Made by a program: the position numbers and the translations under genes. DNA of 64,000 nucleotides from an uncultured Oscillospiraceae bacterium. GTDB lineage: Bacteria > Bacillota > Clostridia > Oscillospirales > Oscillospiraceae. Numbering within the stretch: position 1 is the first letter of the stretch; every line of letters begins with the position of its first letter. The stretch is from positions 1 through 64,000 of the forward strand of contig CANQXK010000009.1 in the NCBI GenBank assembly GCA_947627715.1. Reading direction: 5' to 3'. The notes under the pieces were generated by a model. That model was not told the DNA's origin and made no database searches. It worked only from the letters and a program-made list of their open reading frames with translations. Shown in pieces: positions 1 to 11,879 of the stretch.

Positions 1-633
1 AGCCATGAGATCAAGACGCCCCTGACGATCATCAGCGCCAACGTGGACGTGTTGAAAATGGATATGGGCGAAAACGACGGCCTCGATGAGATCCAGCGGC
101 AGTCAAAGCGGCTTACCGAGCTTACAAACGACCTCGTCTACCTCTCCCGTATGGAGGAGACGGGGAAGAAACCCCAGATGATCGAATTCCCGATTTCCGA
201 GGTCGTATCCGGCGCCGCCGCGCCTTTCGCGTCCATCGCGGCAAGCAAAAAAATCGACTACACGGTGAGCGTCCAGCCGCTCCTGTCCATGACGGGCGAC
301 GAGCGGTCCATCTCCCAGCTCGTGTCCATTCTCCTGGACAACACCATGAAGTACACCCCGGAGGGCGGCCGCGCGGAGCTGAAGCTTGAACGTCAGGGCA
401 GGAAGCTTATATTGACAGTCACCAACACCACGACCTCTCCCATCGCCCCTGACGATCTGCGTCATCTCTTTGAGCGGTTCTACCGCCCGGACGCCTCGCG
501 CAGCTCCGAGACAGGCGGGTATGGCATCGGCCTTTCCATGGCGGAGGCCATCGTAACCGCCCACGGCGGCAAGATCTCCGCCAAAGCCCCCGAAAACACC
601 GTTTTCCAGATAACGGCGGCGTTTCCCGGATAA
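1..633 (+). CDS. Sensor histidine kinase, C-terminal part (5' end outside window)
   Basis: This is the catalytic half of a membrane two-component sensor kinase. The frame is open from base 1, and the phospho-acceptor H-box (SHEIKTPLT) falls on the first nine visible residues, so the sensor and HAMP parts lie upstream of the window. The N box (LLDNTMKYTPEGG), the F-box-like LFERFYRPD and the G2 box (GYGIGLSMAEAIV) follow in order, so the HATPase domain looks complete and active. It should autophosphorylate on the H-box His and pass phosphate to a response regulator, probably encoded just upstream. It ends about 50 bases before the sigma-like/cyclophilin gene on the same strand, so the two may be co-transcribed. 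The signal sensed cannot be read from this part. Confidence 0.93.
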   Translation, partial: SHEIKTPLTIISANVDVLKMDMGENDGLDEIQRQSKRLTELTNDLVYLSRMEETGKKPQMIEFPISEVVSGAAAPFASIAASKKIDYTVSVQPLLSMTGDERSISQLVSILLDNTMKYTPEGGRAELKLERQGRKLILTVTNTTTSPIAPDDLRHLFERFYRPDASRSSETGGYGIGLSMAEAIVTAHGGKISAKAPENTVFQITAAFPG

Positions 634-682
634 GCTGTGTGAGGACAAATCAAAGAAGGTTATCATGAAAAGGAGCAATCCC

Positions 683-2047
683 ATGCAATCGATCATGAAA
701 TCCGCAGCAAAAGGCAGCGTACCCGCCATGATGGAGCTGTACGAGCAAAACCGCTCTGATGTGTGGTTCGTGTGTAAAAGCCTTCTGCGGGACGAAAGCG
801 AAGCCTCCCGCACGGCGGTCAACGCGTTCAAACGGGCCTTTGAGGATGTGGCCAACGGTGCCCTGGAAAGCGAGGAGAAATTTACAAGGTTCACATTACG
901 GAGGGCTGTGGCGGAGTGCAAGCTTACCGTCCTTTGGAAAAACAAAAAAGCCTTTAAGACGCCGTCCGGGTATAACTACACCCTTGTTTTTGACCCAAAT
1001 CAGCTGACCGCCAACCAGGACTGGAGCGAGACGGTCCTCGCGGCTCTCCCGGAGCTGCACCGCTTTGTGTGCCTGTCCGCTTCCGTTGCGGGACTTTCCC
1101 CCGATGAGATCGCAAAAACGCTGGAGATCAGCGAGAAGGTGGTGGAAAAGGTCCTGGCCTCAGAAGGAACGAACGTTGACCGCGTCTGTCTGCTGTCTCC
1201 CTCCGGCCCGACCGAAAAACATACGTCGGAGGAGCTTCACCGCTGTCTTGCGCGGCGCGCCAAGGAGACAATGATCCCCGGTGACGTTGACGAAAGCGTC
1301 GAAAAGCTCATACGGGAGATATGCGGCCCCCTTCAAAAGAGGAAACGGGGAACTTTTTTGGGCGCCGGCGTCATCTGCGCGGCGGTCGTTGCCCTTTTGG
1401 CCGCTGTGATACTCCCAATAGCCTTGCGTAAAACCCCGGATTTCAGCGATGAGCCTCCCGCCGGCGGGGAAGAGTCCGGCGTTGAAGACGGTGATACAAC
1501 GGTAGGCGATGAGGCGCAGGACGGGGACAGCGGTGCGCAGGCCGTCCATGCCGATTACTACGCGACCATTGACATCGCGGATTACGGGACCGTCACCGTG
1601 GCCCTGGATGCCGGGGCCGCGCCGGAAACCGTGGAGAATTTCGTCACGCTGGCTCAGTCCGGGTTTTATGACGGACTGACCTTCCATCGCATCATAGACG
1701 GTTTCATGATGCAGGGCGGCGACCCCGAAGGAAACGGTACAGGCGGGGCTGAAAACACCATCACAGGCGAATTTGCCGCTAACGGTTTTGACAACCCCCT
1801 GTCCCACACACGGGGCGCCATATCCATGGCCCGCTCAGACGATTACAACAGCGCCAGCTCACAATTCTTCATTGTTCAGGAGGACAGCACCTACCTGGAC
1901 GGCCAGTACGCTGTTTTCGGCTACGTCACCGAGGGCATGGACATCGTTGACGCCATCTGCTCCTCCGCCCAGCCAACCGACTCCAACGGCACCATCCCCT
2001 CCGACCAGCAGCCGGTCATCACAAGCATAACCGTTACACCCGCATAA
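683..2047 (+). CDS. Sigma-factor-like domain / transmembrane / cyclophilin peptidyl-prolyl isomerase fusion
   Basis: Three parts are visible (numbered from the ATG at 665). Residues about 11-170 resemble a degenerate sigma-70 fold, with a helix-turn-helix-like stretch (LSPDEIAKTLEISEKVVEKVL) at 144-164. A single transmembrane helix lies at about 231-254. After an acidic linker comes a full cyclophilin domain (297-458) with FHRIIDGFMMQGGDP, including the catalytic-type Arg, then SQFFI and AVFGYV. I place the start at ATG 683 because AAAAGGAG at 668-675 sits 7 bases before it; ATG 665 has a poorer site. The layout puts the sigma-like part in the cytoplasm and the isomerase outside, where it would assist folding of exported proteins. 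Whether the N-terminal part binds RNA polymerase or DNA is unknown. The cyclophilin call is firm; the sigma-like call is by pattern only. Confidence 0.85.
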   Translation: MQSIMKSAAKGSVPAMMELYEQNRSDVWFVCKSLLRDESEASRTAVNAFKRAFEDVANGALESEEKFTRFTLRRAVAECKLTVLWKNKKAFKTPSGYNYTLVFDPNQLTANQDWSETVLAALPELHRFVCLSASVAGLSPDEIAKTLEISEKVVEKVLASEGTNVDRVCLLSPSGPTEKHTSEELHRCLARRAKETMIPGDVDESVEKLIREICGPLQKRKRGTFLGAGVICAAVVALLAAVILPIALRKTPDFSDEPPAGGEESGVEDGDTTVGDEAQDGDSGAQAVHADYYATIDIADYGTVTVALDAGAAPETVENFVTLAQSGFYDGLTFHRIIDGFMMQGGDPEGNGTGGAENTITGEFAANGFDNPLSHTRGAISMARSDDYNSASSQFFIVQEDSTYLDGQYAVFGYVTEGMDIVDAICSSAQPTDSNGTIPSDQQPVITSITVTPA

Positions 2048-2072
2048 GCCCTGCGGGGAATTTGAAATATGT

Positions 2073-2213
2073 CTATTTCTTATACTTCTCCCTCAAGCTC
2101 ACCTTCCCCTGCTTGGCGTCCAGCTCCCGCTCATAAAACCGTGCGCGCAGCCACTTGAAGGAGAGAAAATGTTTGTCCTCAATTACCTGTCCGTAAAACA
2201 GATCAAAACTCGA
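2073..2213 (-). pseudogene. C-terminal remnant of an unidentified gene
   Basis: Reading leftwards, an open stretch of 46 codons runs from just after a TAA (2214-2216) to a TAG (2073-2075). It has no start codon or ribosome site. The residues (FDLFYGQVIEDKHFLSFKW, then RARFYERELDAKQGK) have the balanced, basic/aromatic composition of a real soluble protein tail rather than the Arg/Pro-rich look of an antisense frame here. I do not recognise the family. It lies beside a recombinase remnant and a truncated zinc-ribbon gene, so it is probably a leftover of inserted DNA. Confidence 0.4.
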
Positions 2214-2253
2214 TTAACCACCTTAACGGACAGTAGATTTCTTCACATTTTGG

Positions 2254-2262
2254 TGGTATAAT
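2254..2262 (+). promoter_or_regulatory. Putative extended -10 promoter
   Basis: TGG followed by TATAAT makes an extended -10 element about 60 bases before the truncated zinc-ribbon frame. No good -35 is present, so this is a weak prediction. Confidence 0.35.
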
Positions 2263-2322
2263 GTTAATTGTCGAGTGGGCGATTGTTCGACAGCTTGGAA
2301 ATTATGAGAAGGAATCAAATAT

Positions 2323-2439
2323 ATGAAGTGCCCCTATTGTGGCAGGGATATGGAACAAGGCGTAATTCAAAGCGCCCAGGAAATAAACTGGCAGAAAAAG
2401 AGACACCTTTGGAACGAAAGGGCGTACATCTATACATAG
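2323..2439 (+). pseudogene. Truncated zinc-ribbon protein (DUF6487-like)
   Basis: A frame of 38 codons begins at ATG 2323 after AGAAGGA (2307-2313). It opens MKCPYCGRDMEQGVIQS, the first zinc knuckle and following strand typical of the small PF20097/DUF6487 zinc-ribbon proteins, and continues INWQKKRHLWNE. It stops at TAG before the second half expected for the family, which is usually about 70 residues. The next 200 bases hold no continuation in that frame. I read it as a gene broken by the rearrangement that produced the surrounding scar. A short functional peptide cannot be excluded. Confidence 0.5.
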
Positions 2440-2653
2440 TCTCCGGGCCTTGTATCGTGCGCTGGGAAGTCTCTCTGACAGCAAAAAGCCAACCTCCGCA
2501 AGGTTGTCGCTTCGCGCTCCTCACGGGGCTGCACCCCACGGCCCGCTCGCGCGGCTATCCCCTGTGTACTTGCCGAACAGAAAAATGCGCTTCGCGGCTT
2601 TATCTGTTCAACAAGTCTGGAAAGCGAGTTGAATAATTGTGAGAGGTATAAGC

Positions 2654-3037
2654 ATGAATGCACAGGAATTATACGAACTTGCCATGAAGCACATCTATGG
2701 TGACGGTGTGCCCGAGGACAATGAGCTGGCGTTTCGGTTGCTGACCCAAGCTCATGATATGGGTCATATTGAAGCCACCTATAACTTGGGTATCTGTTAT
2801 CACTACGGCTTTGGCATCGGCATTGATTTAGCAAAAGCCTATGAGCTTTATCTGGAATCTGCCAATGGCGGCTACGGAAAAGGTATGGAGTTGGTAGGTC
2901 GTTTCTACAATCGGGGGATTTATGTGGAGCGAGACCGCAAGCAAGCTGAATACTGGCTTCAAAAGGCGATGAACAGTTCCGACCCGGACGCAGTTGACGA
3001 AGCAAAGAGAGAAATTGACTTTGATAGTACAATTTAA
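2654..3037 (+). CDS. Sel1-repeat (TPR-like) protein
   Basis: This is a small protein of 127 residues built from Sel1-like helical repeats. Examples are ELYELAMKHIYGDGVPEDNE, then HIEATYNLGICYHYGFGIGI and AEYWLQKAM. Such repeats form a superhelix for protein-protein contacts and have no catalytic role. Start ATG 2654 follows GAGAGG at 2641-2646; an in-frame GTG at 2639 is less likely. No signal peptide is seen. The gene sits inside the recombinase/remnant scar and has lower GC than the core genes, so it is probably acquired accessory DNA. Its partner is unknown. Confidence 0.75.
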   Translation: MNAQELYELAMKHIYGDGVPEDNELAFRLLTQAHDMGHIEATYNLGICYHYGFGIGIDLAKAYELYLESANGGYGKGMELVGRFYNRGIYVERDRKQAEYWLQKAMNSSDPDAVDEAKREIDFDSTI

Positions 3038-3198
3038 CATATGTTCAAATCCTCTGTTTAGCCCCACCAATTATAACTGAATACCGAAAGATTGACCGTT
3101 GACACACCGGCCCCCCGGTGAAAAAGCCAGCGGTCTTTTTTTATTCAGAAATCAAAAAGGAAGTCATGCAAATGGTCACCCGTTCACAGTGCTAATGA

Positions 3199-3726
3199 CC
3201 GCAGAGGCAGAATGAGCACAAATTTGCAGAATACATCGGCATGAAGCGCACGAAAGAGGCCCAGGAAGAAATGCGGTCACTGGAGAAGCAAATCTCCGCC
3301 ATGACCAAGCGTCAAAGCGAGCTCATGTCTCTGTTCAAACGTCTCTATGAGGATAACGTCTTAGGCCGCATCCCGGATGAGCAGTACAGAATACTTTCCA
3401 ACGAGTATACCTCGGAGCAGGAAAGCATCAAGGCCGCCCTCCCGGAGTTGACCGCTCACTTGCAGGAACTGAAGGGCTCCACCTCCAACTTTGACCGTTT
3501 CCTGGAGAACGCCCACAAATACACAGAAATTGACGAGCTGACTCCGAAGCTCCTCCACACCTTCATCAAGCGCATTGAAGTGGGTGAACGCGCCAAGAAA
3601 TACTCACGCAGCGCTCCACAGGACATCGTCATCCGCTACCGCAACATCGGCATCCTGGACGACATGCCCCAAGAGCTGGAGGATATCCTCATACAGGTCG
3701 CTGAGCTGGATTTAGAAATTGCATGA
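3199..3726 (+). pseudogene. Remnant of a large serine recombinase (C-terminal part)
   Basis: The frame reads FAEYIG then MKRTKEAQEEMRSLEKQIS, followed by a coiled coil (LMSLFKRLYEDNVLGRIPD, EQYRILSNEY) and an end region LLHTFIKRIEVGERAKKYSR with IVIRYRNIG. This is the C-terminal coiled-coil and DUF4368-like tail of transposon serine recombinases of the TnpX/TndX kind. The N-terminal resolvase domain with its catalytic Ser, the recombinase domain and the zinc ribbon are all missing. The frame is open upstream of ATG 3241 back to a TGA at 3196, so the cut lies inside the original gene. It marks a former integrative element. It is almost certainly inactive as a recombinase. Confidence 0.75.
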
Positions 3727-3736
3727 CACAAACCAA

Positions 3737-3762
3737 GGAGCCTGTGCATAACCACAGGCTCC
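3737..3762 (+). repeat. 10-bp perfect inverted repeat after the recombinase remnant
   Basis: GGAGCCTGTG (3737-3746) and CACAGGCTCC (3753-3762) are separated by 6 bases. No T-run follows, so this may be a weak terminator or an end structure of the lost element. Confidence 0.5.
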
Positions 3763-3864
3763 CAGCCGAGAAAATTTATAGTTAGGTAGGCTCACAATGT
3801 TTCCCTATAACCACATGCAGATGTCCTTGGAAAAATATTTGTATTTGAGTTTTTTGACGATCCG

Positions 3865-3894
3865 AAAAAATCCCGCCATACGGCGGGATTTTTT
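3865..3894 (-). terminator. rpoBC operon terminator
   Basis: ATCCCGCC pairs with GGCGGGAT around a 4-base loop, flanked by A6 on the left and T6 on the right. It lies 18 bases past the rpoC stop on the minus strand. The symmetrical flanks mean it could work in both directions. Confidence 0.85.
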
Positions 3895-3912
3895 GTGGCT
3901 TTGTTTGCTCTC

Positions 3913-7535
<3,623 letters not shown>

Positions 7536-7539
<4 letters not shown>

Positions 7540-10500
7540 ATTTCCTCATCCTCCTCGTCAAAGCTCTCGGACTCCTCGTCTTCGTCGTCGTAGTCGCTCA
7601 AAAGTCCGAGCTCATCGTCCTCATCCTCTTCGCCCTCGGGGATGTCAGGCTCCTCAATGTCAAAGCCCGCGTCCGTAAACTCGCGCTCGTCGGCGTAGCT
7701 GCGCTCGTTCTCCACATCCCGGAAGCCGTGGGCGTACTCGTCCTCCTCGTCGTCCCGCAGCTCGATGGGGTTGCCGTTCTCGTCCAGAACGTTCACGTCC
7801 AGGCAGAGGGACTGCAGCTCCTTGATAAGGACCTTGAAGGACTCCGGCACGCCGGGCTGGGGGATGTTGTGGCCCTTGACGATGGCCTCGTAGGTGCGCA
7901 CGCGCCCCGTCACGTCGTCGGACTTGACGGTGAGGATCTCCTGGAGGGTGTAGGCCGCGCCGTAAGCCTCCAGCGCCCACACCTCCATCTCGCCGAAGCG
8001 CTGGCCGCCAAACTGGGCCTTGCCGCCCAGCGGCTGCTGGGTGACCAGGGAGTATGGGCCGGTGGAGCGGGCGTGGATCTTGTCGTCCACCAGGTGGTGG
8101 AGCTTGAGGAAGTAGACGTACCCCACGGTCACGGGGTTATCAAAAGGCTCGCCGGTGCGCCCGTCGTAGAGGACGCTCTTGCCGTCGGTGCGCAGACCCG
8201 CCTGCCCCAAAAGCTCGCGGATCTCGCGCTCGTTGGCGCCGTTGAAGATGGGGGTGGCCACCTTCCAGCCCAGGGCCTGGGCGGCGTAGCCCAGATGGAC
8301 CTCCAGCACCTGGCCGATATTCATACGGGACGGGACGCCCAGGGGGTTCAGGACGATATCCAGCGGGGTGCCGTCGGGCATGTAGGGCATATCCTCCTTG
8401 GGGAGGATGCGGGAGACGACGCCCTTGTTGCCGTGGCGGCCTGCCATCTTGTCGCCCACGCTGATCTTGCGCTTCTGGGCGATGTAGACGCGGACCACCT
8501 GGTTGACGGAGGGGTTCAGCTCGTCTCCGGCCTCGCGGGTAAAGACCTTCACATCCACAACGATGCCGCTTTCGCCGTGGGGGACCTTCAGGGAGGTGTC
8601 GCGGACCTCGCGGGCCTTCTCGCCGAAGATGGCGCGCAGCAGCCGCTCCTCGGCGGTCAGGTCCGTCTCGCCCTTGGGGGTGACCTTACCCACAAGGATG
8701 TCGCCGGCGTGGACCTCCGCGCCGATGCAGATGATGCCGCGCTCGTCCAGATACTTGAGGGAGTCATCGCTGACGCCGGGGATGTCGCGGGTGATCTCCT
8801 CCGGCCCCAGCTTGGTGTCGCGGGCGTCCACCTCATGCTCCTCGATGTGGATGGAGGTGAACACGTCCTCCATGGCCAGACGCTCGTTCAGGAGAATGGC
8901 GTCCTCGTAGTTGTAGCCCTCCCAGGTCATGAAGCCTACTAAGATATTCTTGCCCAGGGCCAGCTCTCCGTGGGAGGTGGCGGGGCCGTCGGCCAGGACG
9001 TCCTGGGCGCTGACACGCTCGCCGATATCCACCACGGGCCGCTGGTTGACACAGGTGCCCTGGTTGGAGCGGGAGAATTTGATAAGATGATAGTCCTTGA
9101 TGCGTCCGTCGTCATACCGGACGGTGACGGTGTCGGCGTCCACATAGGTCACCACGCCGTCGCCCTCGGCCAGGATGGAAACGGCGGAGTCGATGGCGCA
9201 CTTGTGCTCGATGCCGGTGGCCACGATGGGGGCCTGGGTCACCATCAGAGGCACGGCCTGGCGCTGCATGTTGGCGCCCATCAGGGCGCGGTTGGCGTCG
9301 TCGTTCTCCAGGAAGGGGATCATGGCCGTGGCGATGGAGACCATCTGGCGGGGGGAGATGTCCACGTAGTCCACGCGCCGGCGGTCCACGTCGATGATCT
9401 CGTCCCTGTGGCGGCAGATGATACGCTGATTGAGAAGCCGGCCCTCCTCGTCGCGGGGTTCGGAGGCCTGGGCCACATAGTACTGGTCCTCGGCGTCAGC
9501 CGTCAGGTAGTCCACCTGGTCGGTCACCTTGCCGGTGGCCTTGTCCACCTTCTGATACGGTGCCACAAGGAAGCCGTACTCGTTGACCTTGGCGTAGGAG
9601 GCAAGGTAGGAGATAAGGCCGATGTTGGGTCCTTCGGGGGTCTCCACGGGGCACATACGGCCGTAGTGGCTGTAGTGGACGTCGCGGACGTCGAAGGAGG
9701 CCCGCTCACGGCTAAGGCCGCCGGGACCCAGAGCGGAGAGACGCCGCTTGTGGGTAAGCTCGGCCAGGGGGTTATTCTGATCCATGAACTGGCTGAGCGG
9801 CGAGGAGCCGAAGAACTCCTTGATGGCCGCCGTCACAGGCCGGATGTTGATGAGGCTCTGGGGGGTGATCACGTCGGTGTCCTGGAGCGTCATACGCTCG
9901 CGGATGACGCGCTCCATACGGGAGAAGCCCACCCTGTACTGATTCTGAAGAAGCTCGCCGACGGAACGAAGGCGGCGGTTGCCCAGATGGTCGATGTCGT
10001 CCACCGTCCCGGCCCCGTGGGCCAGGGTGTTCAGGTAATTGACGGAGGCGAAGATGTCGTCGGGGATGATGAACTTGGGGACCAGGAGCGCCGCGTTCTC
10101 ACGGATGGCCTCCTTCAGCTCCTCCCCCTGATACTTGGAGAGCAGGTCCTTGAGGACGATCCAGCGGACGCGCTCCTTGATGCCAAGCTCGGCGGCGGGG
10201 TCAAAGTCCACAAAGCGGTCCAGCCAGACCATGCCGTTGGAAAAGACCTTCACCTCGTGGCCGGAGTCGCCCTCCACGTACGCCTCGATCATGCCCAGCC
10301 TGTCAAGCTCCTCGGCCTTCTGGCGGTTCACCGTCTCGCCGGCCTCCGCCACGATCTCCCCGGTGAGGGGATCGGCCACGGGGCGGGTCAGCTTCTTGCC
10401 CACGATGCGCGGCCACACGGCCAGCTTCTTGTTGAACTTATACCGGCCGGCCACGGAGATGTCGTACCGGCGCGGGTCAAAGAGCAGGTTGTAGAGCAGC

Positions 10501-11309
10501 GTCTCGGCGGAGTCGATGGTGGGGGGATCGCCGGGGCGCAGCTTGCGGTAGATCTCAAGGAGCGACTCCTCCCTGGTCTTGCAGGCGTCCTTCTCGATGG
10601 TGGAGACCATCCGGGCGTCCTGCCCGAAGATCTCCAAAAGCCGCTCGTTGGTGTCGCCGCCCGACTCGCCGCCGGACATGGAAAGCCACGTGTACGGGTC
10701 CTCGGTGCGGTTGCCGCAGGCGCGCAGGAAGCAGGTGACCGGCAGCTTGCGGTTCTTGTCGATGCGGACGTTGAACATATCCTGAGCGTCCGTCTCGTAC
10801 TCCAGCCACGCCCCCCGGTAGGGGATGACGGTGGTGGCGTAGATGGCGGTGCCCGTCTTGTCCACGGTGCGCTCATAGTAAACGCCGGGGGAACGGATGA
10901 TCTGGGAGACGATGACGCGCTCGGCGCCGTTGATGATAAAGGTGCCGCCGTCCGTCATGATGGGGAAGTCCCCCATGAAGATCTCCTGCTCCTTGATCTC
11001 CTCGGTCTCCCTGTTTCTGAGGCACACGCTGACCCGGATGGGGGCGGCGTAGGTCACGTCGCGGGCCTTGCACTCCTCCACGGAGTACTTGGGCTGTTCG
11101 TCCATTCTGAAATCCAGAAATGTCAGCTCAAGGTTCCCCGTGTAGTCGGTGATGGCTGCAACGTCCCTGAAGACCTCACGAAGGCCGGTCTCCAAAAACC
11201 AGCGGTAGGAATCCTTCTGGATCTCCAGAAGATTGGGCATATCCTGGATCTCCTCAGTCTTGGCAAAGCTGTGACGCAGCGTTTTGCCGTACCATACCTC
11301 TTTTGGCAC
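7536..11309 (-). CDS. rpoB: DNA-directed RNA polymerase subunit beta
   Basis: This is the beta subunit of RNA polymerase, about 1257 residues from the chosen start. I use GTG 11309 (residues [15 protein letters not shown]) because AAGGAG at 11318-11323 lies 8 bases upstream; the frame extends further but the extra residues are leader. The rifampicin region ([17 protein letters not shown], then [14 protein letters not shown]) is present with the usual Asp, His and Ser. One residue differs from the common form: Pro (about 504, E. coli Gln510). GRHGNKG and the C-terminal clamp are normal, followed by a very acidic tail ([17 protein letters not shown]). No rplJ/rplL genes precede it. It has its own promoter. 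Confidence 0.97.
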
Positions 11310-11459
11310 TGACTTCACTCCTTGCAATGTAATTTCCTGCTTGTGATACGCCCGGCGCAGTTGCCGGATTCTTCCCCCGGCCCCTTGATTTTCTGCCGGG
11401 ATGTGATAATATGAACGTATAAAAAATGGAAGAGTAGCCCCCAAAGGGGGACATAGAAT
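11310..11459 (-). promoter_or_regulatory. rpoB 5' leader
   Basis: About 150 bases of untranslated leader run from the predicted start point to the rpoB GTG. It contains a small hairpin (CCCCC/GGGGG with a 3-base loop at 11438-11450) and GC-rich segments around 11360-11400 that can pair. I recognise no riboswitch or ribosomal-protein binding structure. Confidence 0.4.
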
Positions 11460-11465
11460 CAGTTT

Positions 11466-11495
11466 ATTATAGCATTATATAAAATGGCTTGTCAA
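11466..11495 (-). promoter_or_regulatory. rpoBC promoter
   Basis: On the minus strand TTGACA (11495-11490) and TATAAT (11471-11466) are both perfect consensus boxes with an 18-base spacer. This supports strong, independent transcription of rpoBC. Confidence 0.85.
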
Positions 11496-11667
11496 TACCT
11501 TTTTGGGAAATATTTTTAAAAAGTCCGGCCGCTTCCTTTTTTCATGCGCGGCGGGTCCATGTCCTCTCTAAGCTTGAGTTCTGCACACAGGCGGGTGGGT
11601 GTGGCCCGTTTTTTTATTTTCAAAAAGCGGCCCGTTTTTCTTTTTACAGCATTTTTTGAAAAAGCAG

Positions 11668-11695
11668 TTGACAAACGAAAAGTTTCTGTTATAAT
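11668..11695 (+). promoter_or_regulatory. tRNA-Leu promoter
   Basis: TTGACA (11668-11673) and TATAAT (11690-11695) with a 16-base spacer lie just before the tRNA gene. Confidence 0.8.
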
Positions 11696-11708
11696 GATTA
11701 ATGCTTTT

Positions 11709-11793
11709 GCGAGAGTGCTGGAATAGGTAGACAGGCACGTTTGAGGTGCGTGTGACAACCGTCGTGTGAGTTCAAGTCTCATCTCTCGCACCA
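11709..11793 (+). tRNA. tRNA-Leu (GAG)
   Basis: The acceptor arm GCGAGAG (11709-11715) pairs with CTCTCGC (11783-11789), followed by A and an encoded CCA. The D arm is typical of tRNA-Leu (GGAATAGGTAGAC). The anticodon stem CACGT/GCGTG holds the loop TTGAGGT, giving anticodon GAG. The long variable arm makes it class II, and the T arm carries TTCAAGT. It stands alone between rpoB and the envelope locus. Confidence 0.95.
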
Positions 11794-11801
11794 AGTAAGA
11801 A

Positions 11802-11834
11802 AATCCCGAAGCCCTTACGGCTTCGGGATTTTTT
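11802..11834 (+). terminator. Terminator after tRNA-Leu, possibly shared with the FkbH operon
   Basis: A 12-base stem (AATCCCGAAGCC / GGCTTCGGGATT) with a 5-base loop is followed by a T-run. It also lies 46 bases past the end of the minus-strand FkbH gene and has some T on that side, so it may serve both units. Confidence 0.88.
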
Positions 11835-11879
11835 ATTGGGAAAATGATTAAATCCGTGTTCAGGTTCAGGGTTTTCTTC

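Noticed and set aside
2268-2636. A 122-codon plus-strand frame covering 2268-2636
   Set aside because: It is out of frame with the zinc-ribbon fragment at 2323, which has the recognisable CPYC motif and ribosome site. The longer frame has no domain.
8970-11312. Open frame of 780 codons on the plus strand opposite rpoB
   Set aside because: It is antisense to rpoB and has the same low-complexity Gly/His/Val composition as other shadows.
11310-11444. Longer RpoB N-terminus starting near 11444
   Set aside because: GTG 11309 has AAGGAG at the right distance and gives the normal N-terminus; the extra residues are translated leader.
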